Assembly (NCBI RefSeq): GCF_015234135.1
Contig: NZ_JADGIK010000003.1
Coordinates: 186,001 to 250,000 of the forward strand
Direction of reading: 5' to 3'
Source of the DNA: Faecalibacter rhinopitheci
GTDB taxonomy: Bacteria; Bacteroidota; Bacteroidia; Flavobacteriales; Weeksellaceae
Length of the DNA stretch: 64,000 nucleotides
Part shown: one piece after another, positions 35,489 through 44,106 of the stretch
Numbering within the stretch: position 1 is the stretch's first letter
Layout of the letters: every line of letters starts with the position of its first letter
Notes under the pieces: model-generated
The model's database searches: none
Told to the model about the DNA's origin: nothing
The model's input: only the letters and a program-made list of their open reading frames with translations
Translations under genes and position numbers: made by a program

Positions 35489-37171
35489 TTATTTATTAAT
35501 TTTTGCCCAAGTATCTTTTAATGTAACGGTACGATTAAATACTAATTTTTCTTCTGTAGAATCTTTATCTAAAGCAAAGTATCCAATACGTTGAAATTGG
35601 AATTTATCTTCCACTTTCGCATCTTTTAAAGCTGGTTCAGCAAAACCTTGTTTTACAGTCAAAGAGTTAGGATTTACATATTGTAAGAAATCTACATCTT
35701 TCTCTGCATCTGGAGCTTCGACAGTAAATAAACGATCATATTCACGAACTTCTACTGGAATATTTTCTGTTGCAGAAACCCAGTGTAATGTTCCTTTTAC
35801 TTTACGTTTAGACGCTTCAGTTCCGCTTCCAGATTTCGTTTCAGGATCATAAGTTGCATAAATTGTAGTTATATTTCCTTCCGCATCTTTTTCTACACGT
35901 TCTGCTTTGATAAAGTAAGCTCCTTTTAAACGAACTTCGTTTCCAAGAGATAAACGGAAGAATTTTTTCGGTGCTTCTTCCATAAAGTCTTCACGTTCGA
36001 TGTAAATTTCACGAGTGAAAGGAACGATGCGTGTACCTGCATTTTCATCTTCAGGATTGTTCTCGATTTCTAATTCTTCAACTTGACCTTCTGGATAGTT
36101 TTCTATGACTACTTTTACTGGATCCACTACTGCAAATACACGAGGCGCAATTTTATTTAAAATCTCACGAATAGAGAATTCTAATAGAGAAATATCTAAA
36201 ACATTATCACGTTTTGCGATACCTGCTTTTTCCCAGAAATTACGGATAGCTTCTGCGGTATATCCGCGACGACGTAAACCAGAAATTGTAGGCATGCGAG
36301 GATCATCCCAACCTGTAACAACACCTTCTTCCACCAATTTCATCAACTTACGTTTACTTGTGATCATGTAAGAAACATTTCCACGAGCAAACTCGCGTTG
36401 TTTTGGCTTCTGTGGTTGATTTGGTAAATCTACATTATTTGCGTACCATTCATATAAATCACGGTGATTTTTAAATTCTAATGAACATAAAGAGTGAGAA
36501 ATACCTTCAATATAATCGGACTCACCGTGTGTCCAGTCGTACATTGGATACATTTTCCAAGTATCACCTGTGCGGTGGTGAGGACGTTTTAAAACACGAT
36601 ACATAACAGGGTCACGCATATTCATGTTAGGTGAAGTCATATCAATTTTAGCACGTAAAACATGAGAACCTTCTTCAAATTCACCCGCTTTCATTTTTTC
36701 GAATAATTCTAAATTTTCTTCTACCGAACGATTGCGGTATGGAGAATCTACTCCTGGTTCGAAAGGTGTTTTACGTTGTTCATTAATTACTTCTGAGGAT
36801 TGATCGTCTACGTATGCTTTCCCGTCCTTAATCATCTGTACAGCCCAATCGTAAAGCTGCTGGAAATAATCAGAAGCATAGCGTTCTTCTGCCCACTCAA
36901 ATCCCATCCATTTTACATCTTCGCGGATAGAATCAACGAATTCTTGCTCTTCTTTAGCTGGGTTTGTGTCATCAAAACGTAAGTTTACCGGTGCACCATA
37001 TTTTTCACCTAAACCGAAGTTTAAGCAAATTGCTTTTGCATGACCGATATGTAAATAACCATTTGGCTCTGGTGGGAAACGAAAACGTAAGTTTTCTTTT
37101 GGCATCCCGTTGGCTAAATCATCTTCAATGATTTGCTCGATAAAGTTCAAAGATTTTTTTTCTTCTTCCAT
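35489..37171 (-). CDS. glnS: Glutamine-tRNA ligase
   Basis: Charges tRNA-Gln directly. It is a class I synthetase of 560 residues. The HIGH motif is PNGYLHIGHAKAIC (about 33-46) and the KMSKS loop is MITSKRKLMKLV (about 270). The C-terminal beta-barrels bind the anticodon (RLKGAYFIKAERV, LHWVSATENIPVEVR). Proteobacterial-type GlnRS is common in Bacteroidota. It has its own TAACTTTG box and terminator. Confidence 0.97.
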   Translation of the reverse strand: MEEEKKSLNFIEQIIEDDLANGMPKENLRFRFPPEPNGYLHIGHAKAICLNFGLGEKYGAPVNLRFDDTNPAKEEQEFVDSIREDVKWMGFEWAEERYASDYFQQLYDWAVQMIKDGKAYVDDQSSEVINEQRKTPFEPGVDSPYRNRSVEENLELFEKMKAGEFEEGSHVLRAKIDMTSPNMNMRDPVMYRVLKRPHHRTGDTWKMYPMYDWTHGESDYIEGISHSLCSLEFKNHRDLYEWYANNVDLPNQPQKPKQREFARGNVSYMITSKRKLMKLVEEGVVTGWDDPRMPTISGLRRRGYTAEAIRNFWEKAGIAKRDNVLDISLLEFSIREILNKIAPRVFAVVDPVKVVIENYPEGQVEELEIENNPEDENAGTRIVPFTREIYIEREDFMEEAPKKFFRLSLGNEVRLKGAYFIKAERVEKDAEGNITTIYATYDPETKSGSGTEASKRKVKGTLHWVSATENIPVEVREYDRLFTVEAPDAEKDVDFLQYVNPNSLTVKQGFAEPALKDAKVEDKFQFQRIGYFALDKDSTEEKLVFNRTVTLKDTWAKINK

Positions 37172-37192
37172 TGTTTTTTACGATTGAGTCTG

Positions 37193-37200
37193 CAAAGTTA
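37193..37200 (-). promoter_or_regulatory. Candidate -7 box of glnS (TAACTTTG)
   Basis: Exact TAnnTTTG match on the minus strand, 21 nt before the ATG. Confidence 0.5.
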
Positions 37201-37312
37201 CGAAATTGACAATTAATATAAAGACCAAGGTATAGTTTTTATATGCGTCAAATCGTTCTACTTATCAATTTGTAAGAAGAAGAATTATTTTACAATAAAA
37301 TTTAAAAGGATA

Positions 37313-37837
37313 TTAACCTAAATAGATGTCTAATAAACCGTCTGGAATTTGCATTAACATCGCTTTTTCGTCGCGATTTAATTCTAAAATCCATTCATCA
37401 ATCATTGGAATTAAGATTTCTTTTCCGTTTGCATCGACTTCAAAATAAGCTTGTGCAGCAGAATCATTTACAGATTTAATTGTTCCAACTTCAGTGTTAG
37501 ACTCGTCATAAATTGTAAAACCAATAATTTCGTGGTAATAAAAAGCAGTACCTGTAAGTTTAGGTAATGTTTTTAGAGGAAGATAGATTTCACGATTAAC
37601 TAATCGCTCAGCTTCTTCAGGAGTAATATCTTCAAACTTCACTAATAATTTAGTTCCTTGATAAGGTTGTGAAGTTTCAAAGAAAAAAGGAACCAGTGTT
37701 CCATCTTGCTCGATGAACACTGCTTCCAAAGTATCGTATAATTCCGGTTCGTCTGTATCCAAGTGAATGATTAAATTACCTTTAAAACCATGTTTTTTAG
37801 TAACTTTACCTAAATAGTAGCATTCATTCTTTGTCAT
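37313..37837 (-). CDS. rimM: Ribosome maturation factor RimM
   Basis: Assists 30S assembly by binding the S19 region. It has 174 residues. The N-terminal YYLGKVTKKHGFKGNL is the RimM signature, and the C-terminal PRC-barrel contains IGFTIYDESNTEVGTIKSV and ILIPMIDEWI. It lies 24 bp downstream of rpsP, the usual rpsP-rimM pairing. No trmD is seen after it. Confidence 0.96.
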   Translation of the reverse strand: MTKNECYYLGKVTKKHGFKGNLIIHLDTDEPELYDTLEAVFIEQDGTLVPFFFETSQPYQGTKLLVKFEDITPEEAERLVNREIYLPLKTLPKLTGTAFYYHEIIGFTIYDESNTEVGTIKSVNDSAAQAYFEVDANGKEILIPMIDEWILELNRDEKAMLMQIPDGLLDIYLG

Positions 37838-37861
37838 TGGATCTTTTCTTGAACTTTAAAA

Positions 37862-38383
37862 TTATTCTTCTGTAGCAACTTCTTCAGTTGTACCTTCTGC
37901 TTCCTCAGCAGTAGCTTCTTCAGCTGGTGCAGCAGCAGCTTCAGCAGCTTTAACACGAGCAGCATTAACAGCTTTCTCAGCCTCTAATGCAGCTAATTTA
38001 GCAGCAGTAGCTTCTGAAGATAAACCGTCTTTTTTAGCTTGTACTTTAGTTTCTTTAGCTTCTAACCATGCAGCGAAACGAGTTTCAGCTTCTTCTTGAG
38101 TAAATGCACCTTTAGCAACACCACCTAATAAGTGTTTCTTCATGAAAGCACCTTTGTAAGATAATAAAGCTTTAGCTGTTTCTGTAGGCTCAGCACCAGT
38201 CATTAACCATTTTACTGCAGCTTCAACGTTTAATTCAACTGTTGCAGGGTTAGTAATTGGGTTGTAAGTACCTAATTTCTCGATGAAACGACCATCACGT
38301 TTTGCTCTTGAATCAGCAACTACGATGTGAAAGAATGGTTTTCCTTTACGACCATGTCTTTGTAATCTAATTTTTGTAGCCAT
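37862..38383 (-). CDS. rpsP: 30S ribosomal protein S16 with long C-terminal extension
   Basis: The first 85 or so residues are canonical bS16 ([33 protein letters not shown]). The remaining 90 residues are a helical Lys/Ala stretch then an Ala/Glu/Thr-rich acidic tail ending EEVATEE, making 173 residues, about twice the E. coli length. Such tails are frequent in Bacteroidota S16. First gene of the rpsP-rimM operon, with a TATCTTTG box 50 bp upstream. Confidence 0.97.
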   Translation of the reverse strand: MATKIRLQRHGRKGKPFFHIVVADSRAKRDGRFIEKLGTYNPITNPATVELNVEAAVKWLMTGAEPTETAKALLSYKGAFMKKHLLGGVAKGAFTQEEAETRFAAWLEAKETKVQAKKDGLSSEATAAKLAALEAEKAVNAARVKAAEAAAAPAEEATAEEAEGTTEEVATEE

Positions 38384-38432
38384 TGTATAACTAATTAATA
38401 TGGGAACTCGTCCCGTTTATAAAATTGAGATG

Positions 38433-38440
38433 CAAAGATA
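38433..38440 (-). promoter_or_regulatory. Candidate -7 box of rpsP-rimM (TATCTTTG)
   Basis: Exact TAnnTTTG match on the minus strand, about 50 nt before the rpsP ATG. Confidence 0.5.
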
Positions 38441-38492
38441 TGATTTTTTATAATATTTTTTATAACTTAGTTAAATAGAATCATAAATATAT

Positions 38493-38768
38493 ATGGGGAA
38501 ATATTTTAGAATAACCAATATACTGTTCTTTATTGTTACTGTAATGATGAGTTGTAATACAAATAAGAAGTTAGAGTCTGATAATAAAGAAATAGATTCT
38601 ATTGAAAAAAAACGAGAAGAATTGAAACAGAAGTTCACTCAACAACAAAAAGAAAATGAAAGAAAATTTGATAGTCTACAACTTATTGAAGATTCATTAA
38701 AAAATAAATCAACCTTAAGTGGCTTTGTTGATGAAGCTCCTATATTTAACCAAACTGAAACGAAATAA
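38493..38768 (+). CDS. Small lipoprotein resembling the adjacent subtilase's propeptide
   Basis: A 91-residue lipoprotein. The signal peptide ends at Cys21 (VMMSC). Residues 25-70 are charged and likely coiled coil. Residues 45-50 (KQKFTQ) are identical to residues 28-33 of the subtilase encoded 35 bp downstream. Residues 73-85 (STLSGFVDEAPIF) align with subtilase residues 60-72 (STLAGITDDYIIF), with ungapped matches between (N55/N38, F59/Y42, S61/S44). It therefore looks like a free-standing copy of the protease's N-terminal prodomain. A role as inhibitor or folding helper is inference. Confidence 0.8.
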   Translation: MGKYFRITNILFFIVTVMMSCNTNKKLESDNKEIDSIEKKREELKQKFTQQQKENERKFDSLQLIEDSLKNKSTLSGFVDEAPIFNQTETK

Positions 38769-38803
38769 AATAAATTAAATTAAAAAATTTAACACTAAAA
38801 AGT

Positions 38804-40876
38804 ATGAATAAAAAATTACTACCTCTACTATTAATTACCTTAATTAATTTTACTACAGTAAATGCTCAAACAAAAGAATCTGTTAAGCAAAAATTTACGC
38901 AAGAAACAGCCGCAAATCAAGCCTTATATAATAGTAATAATCCGCAACTAAAAGGTATAGAAAATACAAAATATAATGCCTCTACCTTAGCCGGAATTAC
39001 TGATGATTATATTATTTTTTATACTCAAGATGATATAAGAGCAAATAAAGCATCTAATGCCGATATGCTTCAAAATGGAGAAGTAGGAGATATAAGTTTA
39101 AATGGTGAAAATATGGTTATCTCAATTTTTGATGGAGGTAAGGTGTTTAATACCCATAATGAATTTAAGGATTTAGAAAACGAAGGAAGCTACCGAATTA
39201 ATGATTTAGAAAATGGAGCCCAAGCATTAAGTTCTCATGCTACATCTGTTTCATCGTTAATTGCAGCTCAAGGAGTAGCTAATGTTAACTATGGTGGTGG
39301 TCTTATTGCTAACGCGGCGAAAGGTATTTTACCAAAAGCATTTATAAATCATGCAGGTTTTGCAACTACTGTAAATGGAAGTGTTTATAATAAAATATTA
39401 GAATTTGCAGATCCAATCTCTAATCATTCTTATGGTGTCAATTATGGATGGTCTCAAGAATCAGCTCAAACTGGAACTCGTGGAGCAGGATTTTACTATC
39501 CAGTAAATAGTTCTTCATTTACAGATCCATTACAAACGTATTTTAGTGCGTATTTAGGAAATGATACGAATTATGATTTGATTGTAAGTACAGATCCTAA
39601 TTTAACGATTGTTAAATCTTCAGGGAATTATTTTGGTACAGGACCAAGCAACAATCCTAACCTACCAATATACAGATATCAAAGTGCCGCAGCAGGATAT
39701 GTACCTTTTAATGAAGGAGAAATTATTCCTGCTGATAACTGTTCTACAGATGCATATTGTATTGGGACAGGATCTTTAGCTAAAAATATTATTGTTGTAG
39801 GTGCAGTAAACTTACCTAGCCAAACAAACGATTTTAGAGTTACAAAAACATCCGATATTATCCGATCTAGTTATAGTAGTGTTGGACCTCGTAAAGATGG
39901 AGCTATAAAACCTGACGTGGTAGCTGTAGGAACATCTGTAATATCTGCTGGTTCTACTGCTGTAAATTCTTATTCAGCAGGTAGTGGAACATCTTACTCA
40001 GCACCGAAAGTAACAGGAATAATTGGTGCTCTAAATCAATTAAAAAGAGTTTTAATAAATGATGCATCGTATGACTTATTTGCTGATGAATCTAAAGCTT
40101 ATGTTATTCACTCTGCAATGGAAGCAGGAGACTATGATGGACCTGACAACTGGTTTGGATGGGGAATGGTAGATGCAAAAGCCGCCGCAGAATTAGTTTT
40201 ATCTACAAATAATGGCGAAAATATTTATGAAAGAAACGAAAAAGTTTCAGGTACAGATTACGAAAAAATTGTTACTGCTAAAGAAGGAGAAGATTTAAAA
40301 GTTACAATCACTTGGATTGATACGGCAGCAAGACCTACATCAAATCCTACACAAGATACAACTTCAAAATTAGTAAACGATTTAGATTTAAGAATCATAG
40401 ATTTGGAAGATGGCACAGTACATATGCCTTGGAAATTAGACTTAGCAAATGTAAGTGGAGCTGCAGTAAAAGGAGATAATAATGTGGATAATGTGGAGCA
40501 AGTTTTAGTTAAAAATCCTATTGCTGGTAGAAAATATAAAATTGTTGTTTCTAATAAAGGGCAACTTGTAGATTATGATGGAATAGAAATCAAACAAAAT
40601 TATGTGATGATTGCAACCGGAGCAGGATCTTATTTATCTACTAACGATTTAGTTTCTAAAAATTCAGTATCTATTTACCCGACAGTTACAAAAGATGTAG
40701 TAAATGTGAAATCAACATCTAAAATTGACAAAATTGAGATTGTGGATTTAACAGGACGTGTAATTTCAACTTCTAAGAAAGATGTTGTAAATGTTTCATC
40801 TTTATCAAGTGGAATTTATATTATTAACATAACAACAAATGAAGGTGTAACTTCTAAAAAGTTCATTAAACAATAA
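38804..40876 (+). CDS. Type IX-secreted S8 (subtilisin-like) serine protease
   Basis: A 690-residue secreted protease. Signal peptide 1-21 (VNAQ), N-terminal prodomain-like region 23 to about 90, S8 catalytic domain about 100-465. The triad is visible: Asp110 in ISIFDGG, His145 in SSHATSV and Ser397 in GTSYSAP. A beta-sandwich P-domain-like region (about 470-610) follows. The last 75 residues form a type A type IX sorting domain (SVSIYPTVTKDVVNV, IVDLTGRVI, SGIYIINI, KKFIKQ end). It is co-oriented with the propeptide-like lipoprotein gene. Substrate unknown. Confidence 0.93.
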   Translation: MNKKLLPLLLITLINFTTVNAQTKESVKQKFTQETAANQALYNSNNPQLKGIENTKYNASTLAGITDDYIIFYTQDDIRANKASNADMLQNGEVGDISLNGENMVISIFDGGKVFNTHNEFKDLENEGSYRINDLENGAQALSSHATSVSSLIAAQGVANVNYGGGLIANAAKGILPKAFINHAGFATTVNGSVYNKILEFADPISNHSYGVNYGWSQESAQTGTRGAGFYYPVNSSSFTDPLQTYFSAYLGNDTNYDLIVSTDPNLTIVKSSGNYFGTGPSNNPNLPIYRYQSAAAGYVPFNEGEIIPADNCSTDAYCIGTGSLAKNIIVVGAVNLPSQTNDFRVTKTSDIIRSSYSSVGPRKDGAIKPDVVAVGTSVISAGSTAVNSYSAGSGTSYSAPKVTGIIGALNQLKRVLINDASYDLFADESKAYVIHSAMEAGDYDGPDNWFGWGMVDAKAAAELVLSTNNGENIYERNEKVSGTDYEKIVTAKEGEDLKVTITWIDTAARPTSNPTQDTTSKLVNDLDLRIIDLEDGTVHMPWKLDLANVSGAAVKGDNNVDNVEQVLVKNPIAGRKYKIVVSNKGQLVDYDGIEIKQNYVMIATGAGSYLSTNDLVSKNSVSIYPTVTKDVVNVKSTSKIDKIEIVDLTGRVISTSKKDVVNVSSLSSGIYIINITTNEGVTSKKFIKQ

Positions 40877-40900
40877 TTTTTATTAAGTTTTAATTTTATT

Positions 40901-40937
40901 AAAAACTTCAATAGCTTAGCTATTGAAGTTTTTTTTT
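40901..40937 (+). terminator. Terminator after the subtilase gene
   Basis: AACTTCAATAGCT / AGCTATTGAAGTT inverted repeat followed by a long T-run. Confidence 0.88.
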
Positions 40938-40971
40938 GGAAAAAGCAGTTCGATAATCTAAAATTTAAAAA

Positions 40972-41577
40972 ATGAAAAAAGAAGAAGAGATATTAAATAA
41001 GGTACAACGCTACATCAAAAAGACATTTTTGGATGAAGGTACAGGTCATGATTATTTCCATATCGAACGTGTGGTAATCAATGCCAAAAAGATTTTAGCT
41101 CACGAAAATGCAGATGCTTTTTTAGTCGAATTAGCCGCATGGGTGCATGATATTGGAGATTATAAATTGCATGGCGGTGTAGACCAATCAGAAGAAATGA
41201 TCACATCGTATTTACAATCCTTGAATTTGGATGCAGCAATTATAGCACGCGTAAATGAGATTGTTTCTCAAGTATCGTTTAGCAAAGGCAATCAACCAAC
41301 TTCCATCGAGGCGATGATCGTACAAGATGCGGATCGTTTAGATGCAATTGGAGCTGTAGGGATAGCGCGATGCTTTGCCTATGGAGGAAGTACAGGAAAT
41401 ATATTATATCATCCCTTCGATCAAAGTAAAAATGCTTCCAGCGTTCAACATTTTTATGACAAATTATTCAAATTAAAGGATTTGATGAATACGGCAACAG
41501 GAAAAGCCATCGCCCAAGAAAGACATGTCTACATGGAAAATTTTATCCAACAATTTTATTCAGAAGTAAAACCATAA
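40972..41577 (+). CDS. HD-domain phosphohydrolase
   Basis: A 201-residue cytoplasmic protein. The metal site is spread over HDYFHIERV (His about 25-30), AAWVHDIGDYK (HD motif near 58) and VQDADRLDAIG (Asp near 120), as in the YpgQ/YedJ group of HD hydrolases. Members cleave nucleotide phosphates, but the substrate here is not known. It lies 4 bp ahead of the next gene, so likely the first gene of a five-gene run to 46756. Confidence 0.9.
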   Translation: MKKEEEILNKVQRYIKKTFLDEGTGHDYFHIERVVINAKKILAHENADAFLVELAAWVHDIGDYKLHGGVDQSEEMITSYLQSLNLDAAIIARVNEIVSQVSFSKGNQPTSIEAMIVQDADRLDAIGAVGIARCFAYGGSTGNILYHPFDQSKNASSVQHFYDKLFKLKDLMNTATGKAIAQERHVYMENFIQQFYSEVKP

Positions 41578-41581
41578 GGCT

Positions 41582-42415
41582 ATGAAAAGTTTAAAAACAA
41601 CCCTATTATTTAGTTTATTATCCATCTCATCATTTGCGCAAGATACATTTCAATTCAAAGGGACATTAGCGCCCAATAGCATTTATATGATGAAGATGAA
41701 TTCTGATTTGGAATTAAAAATGCAAATTGATGCTCCTATTGAAATCGAAGGGATAGAAAAAGAAACAACTTCACATACCCTTTCTACTTTTGATATTCAG
41801 ACTCAATCCTTCCATCAATTACCGAATAAAGACGTTCCATTTGAAGTGACTTATACGAATATTGATATGAAGCTTAAAATGAACAATCAGCCCATTCCTT
41901 ATAATTCAGACGAACTTAAAGGGCTGTATGAAGTAAAATTAAAAGGAATTTCAAATGATAAAGGACGTGAAAAATTTGAGTATGTTGGTCCAGCACAATA
42001 CAAAGATGTATTTTCAGGAATATTAAAAAGTTTTGAAAGTTTAACGAAATATCCTACAGAAACTTTTACTATTGGTCAAAGTCATTCCTTACCATTTAGT
42101 ACGGATATTCCATTAGAAAATGGGAAAAATTATGTGATGGATTTCGTCGTAAAATATACTTTAAAAAATCTAGAAAACGATTGGGCTTATTTTGATGTGT
42201 TATTGTTTTCGGATCAAAAAAAGCAAAATTTAGACGGATTAATGATAAGCATAGATAACTATAAGGTGATGGGGCAGATGCAGGTTTCTGTAAAAGATAA
42301 TAACATCTATGATTCATCATTCGAAGGACCAATGAAAATGACCATGGAAAAAGATGGTTTAACGATAAAAATGGATTATACCTATAAGTACATATTAAAT
42401 TCAACAAAAAAGTAA
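41582..42415 (+). CDS. Secreted protein of unknown function
   Basis: A 277-residue exported protein I do not recognise. Residues 1-19 form a signal peptide ending SSFAQ. The mature part is strand-rich with many Lys/Met residues (YMMKMNSDLELKMQI) and ends KMDYTYKYIL. It resembles lipid-binding or lipocalin-like beta proteins only in a general way. Its start is 4 bp after the HD gene stop, and it is followed at 42 bp by the first S41 peptidase. Confidence 0.7.
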   Translation: MKSLKTTLLFSLLSISSFAQDTFQFKGTLAPNSIYMMKMNSDLELKMQIDAPIEIEGIEKETTSHTLSTFDIQTQSFHQLPNKDVPFEVTYTNIDMKLKMNNQPIPYNSDELKGLYEVKLKGISNDKGREKFEYVGPAQYKDVFSGILKSFESLTKYPTETFTIGQSHSLPFSTDIPLENGKNYVMDFVVKYTLKNLENDWAYFDVLLFSDQKKQNLDGLMISIDNYKVMGQMQVSVKDNNIYDSSFEGPMKMTMEKDGLTIKMDYTYKYILNSTKK

Positions 42416-42456
42416 CCTTTTTTAATTATTAGCGTCTCTACTGATAAATCACTTCC

Positions 42457-44106
42457 ATGAATAAATATTTTGGACTTTTATTGCTTGTATGGGGTACATT
42501 TTCATGTGTATCGAAAGAAAAATTCAATCAACATTTGGATCAACCTTTAAGTGTAGAAGCGTTGAGAAAAGATGTGGATTTTACTACGAATAAATTGCTG
42601 AAAAAACATGTGAATTTGGATTGGTACTATCCCGAAGAGGTGATAAAATTCCGTTTGGATAGTTTTAAATCGACCATTACTCAGCCGATGGTTCCCAATG
42701 ATTTTGCCATGCATTTGATGCAAGTTGTTTCTAGTTTTGGGCATGGGCATACGTATGTTTCGCCACTTGATTACAAGTTAACAAAAGAAGCCAAAAAAAA
42801 GTATAAAGGATCGAAGAATCCATTGAAATTATTGGCCTTTAAAAATGCTGAAAATCGTATTTTTTTGGATAAGAATTATACGAAAGATTCCACTTTATTG
42901 GTTCATTCAGAACTCTTAGCTATTGATGGGTATTCTTATCAAGATTTTATTCAAAAGAATCCAAATATTCGTGCGAGTGATGGGTATACAAAAGTGTTGA
43001 ATCAAAATTATAATGCGCCATATTATATCAATTACGTCGATCGTAAGTTGAAAGTGAGAGATTCTGTTGTATTAACCTTGAAGAAGAATGATTCAGTTTT
43101 TCAACATGTTTTATATCGTGAATTAAAAAAAGATAAACAGAAAAAAGATAAACAGAAAAAAGATACACTCACTTCCAAAAAAGATTCGATTCAGTCTGTT
43201 AAAGATCATCTGAAAATTGAAAAAAGAAAATTAACGAAAGCGGAACGATTAAAAGTAAAAGATAGTCTACAATTAGAACGTAAAATCAATAAATACTATG
43301 CTTTTGATCGAGTGAAAAAGAGATACAATCGTGCCTTGTATTTTCCTAATCCACAAGATTCAACAACTGTGGTACTCGACATCAATTCATTTACTTTAGG
43401 AATTCATAAGAAAGCGTATGATCATATTTTTGATTCTATACAAAGACTAGGTACAAAAAATTTAATCTTAGATTTAAGAGAGAATAGTGGAGGATATCCT
43501 GAAGATATCAATCATCTGTTTGCTTATTTGACAACGAAGAGCGAGCCTCAAATGGTGATTGATCCCTTGTTGAAAGTGAAATCGAAATGGACTTTATTTT
43601 CTCGATTTTATCGTAAACCAAATCCATTTTCACATACAATATTCTTACCTTTAATTGTTTATAAATCAACGGAGTCATTTTTTCGTACAACGAAAATGGA
43701 TGGCGCATATTATTATAACGACGGTCGCAAGAAAAATTTTCTTTTCAAAGATAAGAACCGTTATGAAGGGAATTTGTATGTACTAACGAGTGGGAAAAGT
43801 TATTCTGCAGCCAGTTTAATTTCGTCTGCATTATATGCTGAAGGTAAAGCTATTTTTGTAGGTGAAGAAACTGGAGGAGATTATAATGGAACAGTGGCAG
43901 GTTATTCAGAAGATTATAAACTTCCCCATTCGAAAATAAAAATTCTAATTCCTCAAATGGTCTTTCAACCGAATCAAACACGAGAATTGAAAGGGAGAGG
44001 CGTGTTCCCTCATCAGGAAATACCCTATCATTTCTCAGATTTTATGCAAGAACATGATCCTCAATTGGATTGGATTTTAGAAGATATAAAGAAGAAAAAA
44101 CAATGA
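42457..44106 (+). CDS. S41-family peptidase lipoprotein 1
   Basis: A 549-residue lipoprotein with Cys17 (GTFSC). The C-terminal half (about 300-535) is an S41 (C-terminal-processing/tricorn-like) protease core: LILDLRENSGGYPEDI, LTSGKSYSAASLIS with the likely catalytic Ser, and GEETGGDYNGTVAG. A lysine-rich low-complexity insert (KKDKQ repeats, residues about 224-240) is absent in its neighbour. It has no PDZ domain that I can see. Tandem paralogue of the next gene, with which it overlaps by 4 bp (ATGA). Confidence 0.85.
   Translation: MNKYFGLLLLVWGTFSCVSKEKFNQHLDQPLSVEALRKDVDFTTNKLLKKHVNLDWYYPEEVIKFRLDSFKSTITQPMVPNDFAMHLMQVVSSFGHGHTYVSPLDYKLTKEAKKKYKGSKNPLKLLAFKNAENRIFLDKNYTKDSTLLVHSELLAIDGYSYQDFIQKNPNIRASDGYTKVLNQNYNAPYYINYVDRKLKVRDSVVLTLKKNDSVFQHVLYRELKKDKQKKDKQKKDTLTSKKDSIQSVKDHLKIEKRKLTKAERLKVKDSLQLERKINKYYAFDRVKKRYNRALYFPNPQDSTTVVLDINSFTLGIHKKAYDHIFDSIQRLGTKNLILDLRENSGGYPEDINHLFAYLTTKSEPQMVIDPLLKVKSKWTLFSRFYRKPNPFSHTIFLPLIVYKSTESFFRTTKMDGAYYYNDGRKKNFLFKDKNRYEGNLYVLTSGKSYSAASLISSALYAEGKAIFVGEETGGDYNGTVAGYSEDYKLPHSKIKILIPQMVFQPNQTRELKGRGVFPHQEIPYHFSDFMQEHDPQLDWILEDIKKKKQ
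43126..43165 (+). repeat. 15-bp in-frame tandem repeat in S41 peptidase gene 1
   Basis: About 2.7 copies of aaaaaagataaacag, each coding Lys-Lys-Asp-Lys-Gln. It adds basic low-complexity residues and could change copy number without shifting the frame. Confidence 0.85.

Noticed and set aside
38384-38492. Riboswitch or leader RNA between rpsP and the lipoprotein gene
   Set aside because: Only about 110 bp and AT-rich; apart from the rpsP promoter box no stable structure was apparent.
44070-44102. Earlier start for S41 peptidase gene 2
   Set aside because: It places 11 polar residues before the lipoprotein signal peptide; the ATGA overlap start at 44103 is better.
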